Positions 25,772-36,064 of a stretch of DNA of 64,000 bases are shown piece after piece. Under the pieces are notes generated by a model. That model searched no databases. It was not told where the DNA came from and was given only the letters and a program-made list of their open reading frames with translations. The translations under genes and the position numbers were made by a program. The stretch's first letter is position 1. Each line of letters opens with the position of its first letter. The DNA is from Belnapia rosea (GTDB lineage Bacteria > Pseudomonadota > Alphaproteobacteria > Acetobacterales > Acetobacteraceae): positions 71,468 through 135,467 of the forward strand of contig NZ_FMZX01000013.1 in the NCBI RefSeq assembly GCF_900101615.1. The letters are read 5' to 3'.

Positions 25772-26053
25772 TCAGGCCCAGCGAAACAGGATCGCCCCGA
25801 GGAGCAGCGACAGGATGCTGGCTCCCCAGAGCGGTGCCTCCCCGGCCAGCGCCAGCCAGCCGAGATGGATGAAGGCCGCGCCCAGCAACGTCAGGAACAG
25901 CCGGTCCCCGCGCGTGGTGGGCAGGCCGAGCATGCCGATGCGGTCGCGCTCCGGCCGCAGCGCCGCGAGCGTCGTCATCGTTGCCAGCACGCCGAGCAGC
26001 AGGGCGAAGAACAGCGCCGTCTGCCAGGTCCAGGCCATCCAGGAGAGATTCAT
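25772..26053 (-). CDS. glpU: DUF2160-family small membrane protein of the glycerol transporter
   Basis: A 93-residue membrane protein starting MNLSWMAWTWQTALFFALL, with three predicted helices: about 10-32, 50-70 (RLFLTLLGAAFIHLGWLAL) and 76-92. The size and the position between the permease glpQ and the binding protein glpV match the DUF2160 protein GlpU of rhizobial glp operons, whose role in transport is unclear. An ATG 8 codons upstream (26077) is possible, but that stretch is polar and overlaps a hairpin region; GGCGGA lies at suitable distance from the chosen start. Confidence 0.85.
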   Translation of the reverse strand: MNLSWMAWTWQTALFFALLLGVLATMTTLAALRPERDRIGMLGLPTTRGDRLFLTLLGAAFIHLGWLALAGEAPLWGASILSLLLGAILFRWA

Positions 26054-26079
26054 TGCGCGAGCTCCGCCAAATCGCATGA

Positions 26080-26099
26080 TTCACGCCCTTCGGCGTGAA
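26080..26099 (-). promoter_or_regulatory. Hairpin between glpQ and glpU
   Basis: TTCACGCC (26080-26087) and GGCGTGAA (26092-26099) are exact complements around a 4-base loop in the 64-base gap after glpQ. It may act as an mRNA processing or attenuation element within the operon, like the hairpin before glpK. Confidence 0.35.
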
Positions 26100-26117
26100 C
26101 GCCTTGGACGATCATGC

Positions 26118-27871
<1,754 letters not shown>

Positions 27872-27874
27872 CGC

Positions 27875-28933
27875 TCAGCCCCTCCCTTCGACCAGGCGGC
27901 CATCGGCATAGACATGCAGGCGGGCGGGATCGAGGGCCAGGCGCGGCTCGGCCGGCACCACCATCCCCTCCGGCAGGGTGGCGGCGAAGGGTACACCTTG
28001 CAGCTCCACCCGGGCGATGCGCCGCCGCCCGAGATCCTCGATGCGCCGCAGCGTCACCGGCAGCCCCTCCTGCGCGAGGGCCGCGAATTCCGGCCGGATG
28101 CCAAGCTCCACCTTGCCGGTGAGCGGCCCATAGGCGCGGGGCAGGCTGATGCGGTGGCCGCCCGGCAGCAGGGCGGCATCGCCCTCCACCGCGCAGGGCA
28201 GGAAATTCATCCCCGGCGAGCCGATAAAATGGCCGACGAAGCTATGCGCCGGCCGTTCGAACAGCGCCTCCGGCGTGCCGACCTGCACCACCTCGCCCTC
28301 CGACATCACCACCACGCGGTCGGCAAAGGTCAGTGCCTCGGTCTGGTCATGGGTGACATAGATCATCGTCACCGGAACCTGGCGGTGCAGCTCCTTCAGC
28401 CGCGAGCGCAACTCCCACTTCAGATGCGGGTCGATCACCGTCAGCGGCTCGTCGAAGAGGATGGCGGCGACATCGTCGCGCACCAGGCCACGCCCGAGGG
28501 AGATCTTCTGCTTGTCGTCCGCGCCGAGGTTGCGGGCCCGCCGGTCCAGCATGCCGGCAAGGCCGAGCAGCCCCGCCACATGCTCGACCCGCATCCGGGC
28601 CTGGGCGGCCGGAACGCCACGGTTGCGGAGCGGGAAGGCCAGGTTCTCCCGCACCGTCATCGTGTCGTAGACAACGGGGAATTGGAACACCTGCGCCACG
28701 TTGCGCCGCTCGGTCGGCAGCGCCGTCACATCGTGCCCGTCGAACAGCACCCGCCCCTCGCGCGGGCGCAGCAGGCCGGAGACGATGTTGAGCAGCGTCG
28801 TCTTGCCGCAGCCGGAAGGCCCGAGCAGCGCATAGGCGCCGGCATTCTCCCAGACCATGTCCATCGGCTTCAACGCATAGGCGCTGCTGCCGGGATAGCC
28901 ATGCGCCAGGCGCTCGAAGGCGATGCGGGCCAT
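27875..28933 (-). CDS. glpT: Glycerol ABC transporter ATP-binding protein GlpT (degenerate signature motif)
   Basis: A 352-residue ATPase subunit with a C-terminal regulatory TOBE-like domain. Walker A is GPSGCGKTTLLNI, the Q-loop QVFQFPVVYDTMT, Walker B AAILFDEPLTVID with the catalytic Glu, and the H-loop IYVTHDQTEAL with its His. The signature motif, normally LSGGQ, reads LGADDKQKISLGRGL and is degenerate. The partner GlpS has the reverse pattern, so the heterodimer should have one consensus and one defective ATP site. glpS ends inside this gene's ATG (1-base overlap). This is not the glycerol-3-phosphate antiporter that shares the name glpT in enterobacteria. Confidence 0.93.
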   Translation of the reverse strand: MARIAFERLAHGYPGSSAYALKPMDMVWENAGAYALLGPSGCGKTTLLNIVSGLLRPREGRVLFDGHDVTALPTERRNVAQVFQFPVVYDTMTVRENLAFPLRNRGVPAAQARMRVEHVAGLLGLAGMLDRRARNLGADDKQKISLGRGLVRDDVAAILFDEPLTVIDPHLKWELRSRLKELHRQVPVTMIYVTHDQTEALTFADRVVVMSEGEVVQVGTPEALFERPAHSFVGHFIGSPGMNFLPCAVEGDAALLPGGHRISLPRAYGPLTGKVELGIRPEFAALAQEGLPVTLRRIEDLGRRRIARVELQGVPFAATLPEGMVVPAEPRLALDPARLHVYADGRLVEGRG

Positions 28934-30012
28934 CAGGCGGCCTCCGCCAGGGCGGCTACGGCGGCAAGCCGGCCATCCACACCGAAGACGAGGCAGCGCT
29001 GCGGGTCGAGCCAGAGCGTCACCTCCTGGCCGGGCTCCGGCCGCCGCACGCCCGGTGCCAGGACCACCCAGTCGCGGCCACCAGCCGTCACATGCACGTA
29101 GCTCTCGGACCCCGTCACCTCGGCGACGCGCACCGTGGCAGGCAGCGGCACGGCGCCAGGCAGCGTCTCCAGCGAGACCTGATGGGCGCGGATGCCGATG
29201 GTGCAGGGCCCTTCGGCCAGGCCCCCGACCGGCGCCGGCAGCACCGGGCCGGAGTCCAGCACCAGCCGCCCGCCCTCGCAGCGTGCCGGTGCCTCGTTCA
29301 GCGGCGGATCGGAGAAGACCCGGGCGGTGGCGAGATCGGCGGGGCGGCGGAAGACCTCGCCGGCACGGCCGAATTGCGTGACACGCCCCTCGGACAGCGT
29401 CGCCACATAGCCGCCGAGCAGCAGCGCCTCGGCGGGCTCGGTGGTCGCATAGACGAAGGTGCTGCCGGTCTCGGCGAAGAGCTTCGGCAACTCCTCCCGC
29501 AATTCCTCGCGCAGCTTGTAGTCCAGATTGGCCAGCGGCTCGTCCATCAGCACCAGCGCGGCGCGCTTCACCAGCGCCCGGGCGATCGCCGTGCGCTGCT
29601 GCTGCCCGCCGGAGAGCTCAAGCGGCCGGCGGGCCAGATAGGGCTCGAGGCGCATCAGGCGCGCCGCCTCCCGCACCCGCTGCTCGATCTCGGCCCGCTT
29701 CAGGCGCGCGACGCGCAGCGGCGAGGCGATGTTCTCGAACACCGAGAGGGTCGGGTAGTTGATGAACTGCTGGTAGACCATGGCGACGCTGCGCCGTCGC
29801 ACCGGCTGGCCCGTCACCTCCTGCCCTTCGGCGAAAAGTCGCCCCTCGCTCGGCCGGTCGAGCCCGGCCAGCAGGCGCAGCAGCGTGGTCTTGCCCGCGC
29901 CGGTCGGGCCGAGCAGCACATTCGGCAGGCCAGGCGCGAGTTCAAGGCTCACCGGATGGAGCACGGGCTCGCCCCCGGCCGACAGCGCCAGCCCTTCAGC
30001 CCGGATCGTCAT
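28933..30012 (-). CDS. glpS: Glycerol ABC transporter ATP-binding protein GlpS (H-loop His missing)
   Basis: A 359-residue ATPase subunit. Walker A GPTGAGKTTLLRLLAG, Q-loop VYQQFINYPTLS, a canonical signature LELSGGQQQRTAIARAL and Walker B ALVLMDEPLANLDYK are all intact. The H-loop reads FVYATTEPAEALLLGG, with Thr where the switch His is expected. This is complementary to GlpT, which keeps the His but has a degenerate signature. The ATG at 30012 overlaps the glpD stop by 4 bases; a longer frame to 30159 runs backwards into glpD and was rejected. The C-terminal part (about 230-359) is a TOBE-like regulatory domain. Confidence 0.93.
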   Translation of the reverse strand: MTIRAEGLALSAGGEPVLHPVSLELAPGLPNVLLGPTGAGKTTLLRLLAGLDRPSEGRLFAEGQEVTGQPVRRRSVAMVYQQFINYPTLSVFENIASPLRVARLKRAEIEQRVREAARLMRLEPYLARRPLELSGGQQQRTAIARALVKRAALVLMDEPLANLDYKLREELREELPKLFAETGSTFVYATTEPAEALLLGGYVATLSEGRVTQFGRAGEVFRRPADLATARVFSDPPLNEAPARCEGGRLVLDSGPVLPAPVGGLAEGPCTIGIRAHQVSLETLPGAVPLPATVRVAEVTGSESYVHVTAGGRDWVVLAPGVRRPEPGQEVTLWLDPQRCLVFGVDGRLAAVAALAEAA

Positions 30013-31535
30013 TCCGCGGCCCTCCCGGTCGCGGCGCGCGCCGTGGCCATATACGCCGCCAGCGCCGCCTGCCCCGCCTGGTCGATGCGGAGGCCAAGCT
30101 TGGTCCGCCGCCAGAGCACATCGGCCGGCTCGCGCGCCCATTCCTCGCGCATCTGCCAATCCACCTCGCGCGCGGTCAGCCCAGCGCCGAAATGCTGGCC
30201 GAGATCCTCCATGCAGCGCGCCGCGCCGAGCATATGTTTGGTCCGCGTGCCATACTGCCGCACCAGCCGCCGCGCCAGCTTGGCCTCGAGGAAAGGATAG
30301 TCCCGCTGCAGCGCCTCGACGAGCGCCGGCGCGCCATCCCAGGGGAAATCGCCGCCCGGCAGGGATGACTGCGCGGTCCAGGCCGGCCTCAGCCCGGCGA
30401 AATGCGGCGCGAGCTTCGCCATCGCCGCCTCCGCCAGGCGCCGGTAGGTGGTGATCTTGCCGCCGAAGACGCTGAGCAAGGGGGCCTCGCCCTCCGCCTC
30501 GTCGATCTTCAGGACATAGTCGCGCGTCGCCTCCTGCGCGCGGCTGGCGCCGTCGTCATAGAGCGGGCGGACGCCGGAATAGCTCCAGACCACATCGGAG
30601 GGCGTCACCTCCTGGCGGAAATACCCGCTGACCGCGCGGCAGAGATAGGCGGTCTCGCCCTCGGAGATCCTCGCCGTCGCCGGGTCGCCCTCGAATTCCT
30701 CGTCGGTCGTGCCGATCAGGAGGAAATCCTCCTCGTAGGGGATCGAGAAGCAGATCCGCCCATCGGGATTCTGGAAGATGTAGCAGCGGTCGTGGTCATA
30801 GAGGCGGCGGGTGACGATGTGGCTGCCCTTCACCATCCGCACCCGCGCCGGCGTGTTCAGTCCGGCAACGCCGCCAAGCACGGAGCCCACCCAGGGGCCC
30901 GCCGCATTCACCAGCGCCCGGGCCCGCACCTCCTGCAGCGTGCCGTCGCCCTCGTCGCGGAGGGTGGCGTGCCAGAGCCCGCCCTCGCGCCGGGCGGAGA
31001 CGCAGCGGGTGCGCGTCAGGATGGTGGCGCCACGATCCGCGGCGTCACGCGCGTTCAGGACGACGAGGCGCGCATCCTCCACCCAGCAGTCGGAATACTC
31101 GAAGCCGCGTGTCAGGCCCGGCTTCAGCGGGGCACCCGCCGGATCATGCCGCAGGTCCAGCCCGCGCGTCGGCGGCAGGATCCGCCGCCCGCCGAGATGG
31201 TCGTAGAGGAAGAGGCCGAGCCGCAGCACCGGCCAGGGCCGCTGTCCCGCCGAATGCGGCAGGACGAAACGCAGCGGCCAAACGATATGCGGCGCCGCAC
31301 GCAACAGCACCTCGCGCTCGATCAGGGCCTCCCGCACCAGGCGGAATTCCCGGTACTCCAGGTAGCGCAGCCCACCATGGATCAGCTTGGTCGAGGAGGA
31401 GGAGGTAGCGCCCGCCAAGTCGCCCTTCTCCACCAGGGTCACGCTGAGGTCGCGCCCCACCGCGTCGCGGGCGATGCCGCAGCCGTTCACACCCCCGCCG
31501 ATGACGAGGAGATCCTGAACCTGGCTGTTGCCCAT
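30009..31535 (-). CDS. glpD: Glycerol-3-phosphate dehydrogenase (FAD, respiratory)
   Basis: A 508-residue membrane-associated flavoenzyme that oxidises sn-glycerol 3-phosphate to dihydroxyacetone phosphate and passes electrons to quinone. The FAD fingerprint is DLLVIGGGVNGCGIARDA, followed by GATSSSSTKLIHGGLRYLEY, RVRMVKGSHIV, IPYEEDFLLIGTTDEEF and SVFGGKITTYRRLAE. The C-terminal cap domain is intact. MGNSQVQDLLVIGGG at 31535 is preferred over an ATG 26 codons upstream because family members begin just before the FAD loop. That choice leaves a 90-base gap to glpR which holds a repeated 9-bp sequence. Confidence 0.96.
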   Translation of the reverse strand: MGNSQVQDLLVIGGGVNGCGIARDAVGRDLSVTLVEKGDLAGATSSSSTKLIHGGLRYLEYREFRLVREALIEREVLLRAAPHIVWPLRFVLPHSAGQRPWPVLRLGLFLYDHLGGRRILPPTRGLDLRHDPAGAPLKPGLTRGFEYSDCWVEDARLVVLNARDAADRGATILTRTRCVSARREGGLWHATLRDEGDGTLQEVRARALVNAAGPWVGSVLGGVAGLNTPARVRMVKGSHIVTRRLYDHDRCYIFQNPDGRICFSIPYEEDFLLIGTTDEEFEGDPATARISEGETAYLCRAVSGYFRQEVTPSDVVWSYSGVRPLYDDGASRAQEATRDYVLKIDEAEGEAPLLSVFGGKITTYRRLAEAAMAKLAPHFAGLRPAWTAQSSLPGGDFPWDGAPALVEALQRDYPFLEAKLARRLVRQYGTRTKHMLGAARCMEDLGQHFGAGLTAREVDWQMREEWAREPADVLWRRTKLGLRIDQAGQAALAAYMATARAATGRAAE

Positions 31536-31582
31536 TGCTGCCACGCGACTGTCCCTGGACGTTGCGGCGATGCTCTCCCACC

Positions 31583-31612
31583 AAAATCGCAAGTGCAAGC
31601 GAAAAAATCGCA
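31583..31612. promoter_or_regulatory. Candidate GlpR operator: 9-bp direct repeat between glpR and glpD
   Basis: AAAATCGCA occurs at 31583-31591 and 31604-31612, 21 bp apart, or two helical turns, in an AT-rich patch inside otherwise GC-rich DNA. The pair lies 48-77 bases upstream of the glpD start, where a DeoR-type repressor would block transcription. Binding by GlpR is inferred from position only. Confidence 0.45.
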
Positions 31613-31625
31613 CCTCATTCGCGCG

Positions 31626-32420
31626 TTATCGAGTTTCGTTTTCCTCCCCGGCAACCTCCACCCGTGTCCCTGCTTCCCGGCAGGCCTCGGCGAAGCGGGG
31701 CGGCGGGGGCCGGTCCGTGACCACGGTATGGAGCTGGCGGACATGGCCGATGCGGATCGGCGCCGAGCGTTCGAACTTCCCGGCATCGGCCACCAGGATG
31801 GGGTGGCGCGCATTGCCGAGGATGGCGCGGGAGACGCGCACCTCCCGGTAGTCGTAATCGAGCAGGCTGCCATCCTCATCGAGGGCGGAGGCGCCGATCA
31901 CCGCGAAATCGAGCTTGAACTCGGAGACGAGGTCGACCGTCGCCTCGCCGGCGATGCCACCGTCGCTGCGCCGCACCGGGCCGCCGGCAACCACCACCTC
32001 AACCCCCGGGCTCGGCAGCAGGATGGAGACGACATGGATGTTGTTGGTGACGACCAGCAAGTCCCGATGGCCGCTGAGCGCACGGGCCACCTCCTCCGTC
32101 GTCGTGCCGATATTGATGAAAAGCGAGGAGCCATCGGGGATCAGCGCCGCGCAGCGGGCGGCGATCCGCCGCTTCTCCTCATGCGCCAGCGCGCGCCGCG
32201 CCTCGTAGGAGACGTTGGCGACGCCGGAGGCGAGCATCGCCCCGCCATGCTGGCGGGCGAGCAGCCCCTGGTCGCAGAGCAGGTTGAGGTCCTTGCGGAT
32301 GGTCTGCGGGCTGACTCCGAAGCGCGCCGCCAGCTCCTCCACCCCGACGCGGCCTGCCCCGCGGGCCAGGCTGAGGATGGCCTGCTGCCGATCCGAGATG
32401 TCCGAAAGTGATTGGCGCAT
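31626..32420 (-). CDS. glpR: DeoR-family glycerol regulon repressor
   Basis: A 264-residue DeoR-type regulator. The N-terminal helix-turn-helix reads VEELAARFGVSPQTIRKDLN with LLARQHGGAMLA after it. The C-terminal sugar-phosphate sensor domain has FINIGTTTEEVARAL, VVTNNIHVVSIL and the late DYDYREVRVSRAIL and LVADAGKFERSAP segments, as in GlpR proteins that bind glycerol 3-phosphate. The gene heads the glp operon, so it probably represses its own cluster. The start could also be TTG at 32444, which has GAGG at suitable spacing and would add 8 residues; the ATG at 32420 lacks an obvious ribosome-binding site. Confidence 0.9.
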   Translation of the reverse strand: MRQSLSDISDRQQAILSLARGAGRVGVEELAARFGVSPQTIRKDLNLLCDQGLLARQHGGAMLASGVANVSYEARRALAHEEKRRIAARCAALIPDGSSLFINIGTTTEEVARALSGHRDLLVVTNNIHVVSILLPSPGVEVVVAGGPVRRSDGGIAGEATVDLVSEFKLDFAVIGASALDEDGSLLDYDYREVRVSRAILGNARHPILVADAGKFERSAPIRIGHVRQLHTVVTDRPPPPRFAEACREAGTRVEVAGEENETR

Positions 32421-32489
32421 CGTCACGCGCGGACGATGCGCCAAACGCGCCTCAAACGAAAGTGGCTTATGGACGAGGCGCCCGCGGAC

Positions 32490-33728
32490 TCAGCACCCCG
32501 TCTGCCGCGGCAGCCGCTCCACCTCCAGGCCAAAGAGCGGCCTGATGCCGGTGCCCAGCCAGTTGCCGAAGAAGGCCGCGACCATCCAGGCCCAGCCATG
32601 CAGGCTGCCGGAGGCGATGCCGGAGAAATAGGCGCCGATATTGCAGCCATAGGCCAGCCGCGCCCCGTAGCCGAGCATCAGCCCGCCGACGACCGCGGCA
32701 AGGGCCGAGCGCCAGGGCACCCGGAAGCCCGGCGCGAAGCGCCCCGCCAGGGCGGAGGCCAGCAGCGCGCCCAGGATGATGCCGAAATCCATCACGGAGG
32801 TGACATCCGTCAGCACACTGCCCTCGAGCGCCGCCCGCAGCCCGGGGGCCGACCAATAGGGCCAGCTTGCCGGGTCGAAACCCATCAGCGCCGCGGCCTT
32901 GGAGCCCCATAGGGCGAAGGCCGCGGTGATGCCCCAGGGCCGGCCTGAGAGCGCCAGCGTGGCGAAGTTCAGCACCGCCAGCGCCACGGCGCCGGCGACC
33001 AGCGGCCATGGCCCGCGCAGCAGCCGTGCCAGGCCACGCCGCGGCGCATCCGGCGGCGTGACCAGCCGGCCATGGCGCCGCCGCTCCAGCACCACCGTCA
33101 GCCAGGCAACGGCGGCGAAGACGGCGAGGTTGGCCGCCAGGGCAGGCACCACGCCCCAGCTTTCCACCAGTGACACGGGCGGCAGATGCGGCAGGGCCGA
33201 CCACCAGTGCAGATGCGCCGCCCCGAGCGCGGAGCCGGCGATGAAGGCGGCGAGCGTCAGCAGCATCCGCACCGATCCGCCGCCCACGGTGTAGAGCGTG
33301 CCCGAGGCGCAGCCGCCGCCCATCTGCATGCCGATGCCGAAGAGGAAGGCGCCGAAGATCACCGAGACGCCGACCGGCGCCACCAGCCCCCGCACCGGCT
33401 CGCCGAACAGCGTCCCCGAGGCCAGCACCGGGAAGAACAGCAGCACCGCGATGGCGAGCATCACCATCTGTGCCCGGAGCCCCGCCCCGCGCCGGTCGGC
33501 GATGAAGACCCGCCAGGCCGAGGTGAAGCCGAAGGCCGCATGGTAGAGCACCAGCCCAAGCGCCGCGCCCAGCAGGTAGAGCTCCGCCTGCCGGGGGCTG
33601 ACCAGCTGCGCGATGGCGCCGCCACCCAGCAGCAGCAAGGCTCCGGCGATCAGCGCCGCCGGGGTGTTGATGGAAACCTGCCGTACCGGTGCCGGTGCGG
33701 CCATGGTGGATGCGGACATCGACGGCAT
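32490..33728 (-). CDS. YeeE/YedE-family sulphur-compound transporter
   Basis: A 412-residue membrane protein with about ten helices and two internal copies of the YeeE/YedE unit. Each copy carries a conserved Cys in a glycine-rich context: MGGGCASGTLYTVGGGS (Cys near 140) and YGCNIGAYFSGIASG (Cys near 362). Characterised relatives import thiosulfate by passing it along conserved cysteines (family knowledge). AAGGGG precedes the ATG at 33728; a second ATG lies three codons further in. No TusA-like partner gene is adjacent. It is followed by glpR on the same strand after 69 bases and lies 110 bases downstream of the molybdenum hydroxylase genes. Confidence 0.88.
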   Translation of the reverse strand: MPSMSASTMAAPAPVRQVSINTPAALIAGALLLLGGGAIAQLVSPRQAELYLLGAALGLVLYHAAFGFTSAWRVFIADRRGAGLRAQMVMLAIAVLLFFPVLASGTLFGEPVRGLVAPVGVSVIFGAFLFGIGMQMGGGCASGTLYTVGGGSVRMLLTLAAFIAGSALGAAHLHWWSALPHLPPVSLVESWGVVPALAANLAVFAAVAWLTVVLERRRHGRLVTPPDAPRRGLARLLRGPWPLVAGAVALAVLNFATLALSGRPWGITAAFALWGSKAAALMGFDPASWPYWSAPGLRAALEGSVLTDVTSVMDFGIILGALLASALAGRFAPGFRVPWRSALAAVVGGLMLGYGARLAYGCNIGAYFSGIASGSLHGWAWMVAAFFGNWLGTGIRPLFGLEVERLPRQTGC

Positions 33729-33746
33729 CGCCCCTTCTTGATCCCG

Positions 33747-33784
33747 CCACATGTGGGAAGGCTGGCCTTGCCTCCCCCATGTGG
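33747..33784 (-). terminator. Imperfect hairpin after the molybdenum hydroxylase operon
   Basis: CCACATG (33747-33753) pairs with CATGTGG (33778-33784), extended inward by further G-C pairs with two mismatches. It lies in the 110-base gap between the end of the hydroxylase operon and the YeeE/YedE start. It may end transcription of the former, but no T-tract is present. Confidence 0.35.
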
Positions 33785-33838
33785 ATTGCGCATGGGTGGG
33801 TTCCCGGCCGGAGCCCGGCAGGCGGCAAGGGCCAAGCC

Positions 33839-36064
33839 TCAGCTCAGCAGGCGCTCCGGCGTGATCGGCAATCTGCGAATGCGCCGGCCGGTCGCGTGGT
33901 AGACGGCATTAGCAATGGCCGGCGCCACGCCACAGATCGCCACCTCCGCCAGCCCCTTCACCCCGAGCGGGTTGAAATTGCGGTCGTCATTGGGAACGAA
34001 GATCGCCTCCAGGGACGGCACATCGGCATTCACTGGCACCAGATACTCGGCGAGGTTGGCATTCATCACCTTGCCGAAGCGGATATCCCATTCCGCCTGC
34101 TCCTCCAGTGCCATGCCGAGCCCGCCGACCATGCCGCCGATGCACTGGCTGCGCGCCGTCTTGGGGTTGATGACGCGGCCCACATCATAGGCGCCGACCA
34201 TGCGCGGCACCCGCACCGTACCGAGCGCCTCATCCACCCGAACCTCGACGAAGATGGCTCCGAAGGCGGCGGAGGAGTATTTCTGCGTCTCCTCCCCCGG
34301 CTGGGCGCTGCCCTCGGCCTCGACCCAGCCGAGATTGTGCTGCCGCAGCAACTCGGCATAGGGCACCACGGGGCCGCTGCCATCGGCGCGCCCGAGCCCG
34401 CCCTCGCGCGCGGCGATGGCCTCCTCCGGCAAGCCGGCGAAAGGTCCGTTCTGCGCCGCCCGCGCCAGGCCGGCGAGCTTCTTCTGTACCGCCTGGCAGG
34501 CGGCCACGATGGCATTGCCCATGCTTGCCATGGTGATGGAGCCGCCATGCACCGGGGCGAAAGGCAGGTTGGTGTCACCCAGCTCGAAGCGCACATGGCT
34601 CACCGGCAGGCCGAGCGTCTCGGCGGCCACCTGGGTCATCGAGGTATAGGTGCCTGGCCCCATATCGGAGGCGGCGCTGCGCACCACCGCCATGCCGTTG
34701 CCGGTCAGCGCGACGGAGGCGGAGCCGGCGCTGCGGTCCGAATGGTAGATCGCCGTCGCCATGCCATAGCCGACCAGCATCCCGCCCTCGCGCATCGAGC
34801 GCGGCTCGGGCTTTCGCCTGGACCAGCCGAAGCGCTCGGCGGCCGCTGCATAACAGGCGCGCAGCTCCTTGCTCGACCAGGGCAACCCCTTCTGCTGGTC
34901 CTGCTCGGCGTAGTTGCGCAGCCGCAGCTCCAGCGGGTCGAGGCCCAGCTCGGTGGCCAGCTCGTCCATCGCCATCTCGAGGCCGAGTACGCCAGTGACC
35001 ACGCCGGGCGCCCGCATCGGACAAGGCGAGTTGGTATCCATCTCGACCAGCCGGTAGCGCGCCCACAGGTTGTCGCACTGATACAGGTGGCTGGTCGGCG
35101 AAAGCGCCGTCTCGGCATATTCCTCGTAGCGGCCGACCTGCTGGACCACCTCGTGCTCCAGCGCAACCAGCTTGCCCTCCGGCGTGGCGCCGAGCGTCAG
35201 ATGCTGCTCCGAATGCGGCCGGAAGCCGACCGACATATACAGTTGCCGCCGCGTCAGCTCGAGCCGCACCGGCCGGCCGACGCGCTTCGCGGCCATCGCC
35301 GCCAGCGTCACATGCGGCCAGGTGCGGAGCGCCGAGCCGAAGGCGCCACCGACGAAGGGGGAGATGACGCGGATGCGCTCCTCCTCCATGCCGAAGACAT
35401 GGGCGATCTCCTTGCGGTCGTTATCCACCCACTGGGTCTTGTCATAGAGGGTGAGGTTCTCGCCCTCCCAATGGGCGATGGTCACATGCGGCTCGATCGC
35501 GTTGTGGTGCTCGCGTGGATGGACGTAGCGGGCCGAGATCCGCACCGGTGCCGCGGCCATGGCCGCCTCCACCTCGCCGCGGCCAAGTTCCGGCACCCGG
35601 CCGGCCTTCACATTGCCTTCGCTCGGCGGACGGCCCTTGGTCGCGTCGAAGATGGTCAAGGCCGGGCTACGGGCATACTCCACCTGGACGAGGTCAGCGG
35701 CATGCACCGCCTGTTCCAGGGTCTCGGCGATGACGACGGCGACGGGCTCGCCGTTGAAGCGCACCTCCGGATCCTGCAGCACATGCAGCTGTTCGCCCGA
35801 TTGCGCATCCACCTGCGGCCGCTGTGCAATAGGCTTGTAGGCCAGCCGCGGCGCATCCTCATGGGTCATCACCGCGAGCACGCCCGGGGCCTGTTCCGCC
35901 GCCATGCGGTCGATGCTGCGGATATGGCCGCGCGGGATGGTCGCCAGCACCATGACCGCATAGGCAAGGCCGGGCAGGTCGAATTCCGCCGCATAGGTCG
36001 CATGGCCGGTGACCTTGGCCGGGCCATCCACCCGGTTGACCGGCTGGCCGATGATCGCGTTCAT
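33839..36064 (-). CDS. Molybdenum hydroxylase large subunit (PaoC/XdhA type)
   Basis: A 741-residue molybdopterin cytosine dinucleotide-binding subunit of the xanthine oxidase family. The N-terminal hammerhead domain (1-120) starts VNRVDGPAKVTGHATYAAEF. Cofactor-binding segments include SPFVGGAFGSALRTWPHVTL, MRAPGVVTGVLGLEMAMDEL, ASDMGPGTYTSMTQVAAE, and the C-terminal GVKGLAEVAICGVAPAIANA, which holds the catalytic Glu. Length matches E. coli PaoC (about 730) rather than xanthine dehydrogenases. The ATG overlaps the stop of the FAD subunit gene. Likely substrates are aldehydes or N-heterocycles; which one is not decidable. Confidence 0.92.
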   Translation of the reverse strand: MNAIIGQPVNRVDGPAKVTGHATYAAEFDLPGLAYAVMVLATIPRGHIRSIDRMAAEQAPGVLAVMTHEDAPRLAYKPIAQRPQVDAQSGEQLHVLQDPEVRFNGEPVAVVIAETLEQAVHAADLVQVEYARSPALTIFDATKGRPPSEGNVKAGRVPELGRGEVEAAMAAAPVRISARYVHPREHHNAIEPHVTIAHWEGENLTLYDKTQWVDNDRKEIAHVFGMEEERIRVISPFVGGAFGSALRTWPHVTLAAMAAKRVGRPVRLELTRRQLYMSVGFRPHSEQHLTLGATPEGKLVALEHEVVQQVGRYEEYAETALSPTSHLYQCDNLWARYRLVEMDTNSPCPMRAPGVVTGVLGLEMAMDELATELGLDPLELRLRNYAEQDQQKGLPWSSKELRACYAAAAERFGWSRRKPEPRSMREGGMLVGYGMATAIYHSDRSAGSASVALTGNGMAVVRSAASDMGPGTYTSMTQVAAETLGLPVSHVRFELGDTNLPFAPVHGGSITMASMGNAIVAACQAVQKKLAGLARAAQNGPFAGLPEEAIAAREGGLGRADGSGPVVPYAELLRQHNLGWVEAEGSAQPGEETQKYSSAAFGAIFVEVRVDEALGTVRVPRMVGAYDVGRVINPKTARSQCIGGMVGGLGMALEEQAEWDIRFGKVMNANLAEYLVPVNADVPSLEAIFVPNDDRNFNPLGVKGLAEVAICGVAPAIANAVYHATGRRIRRLPITPERLLS

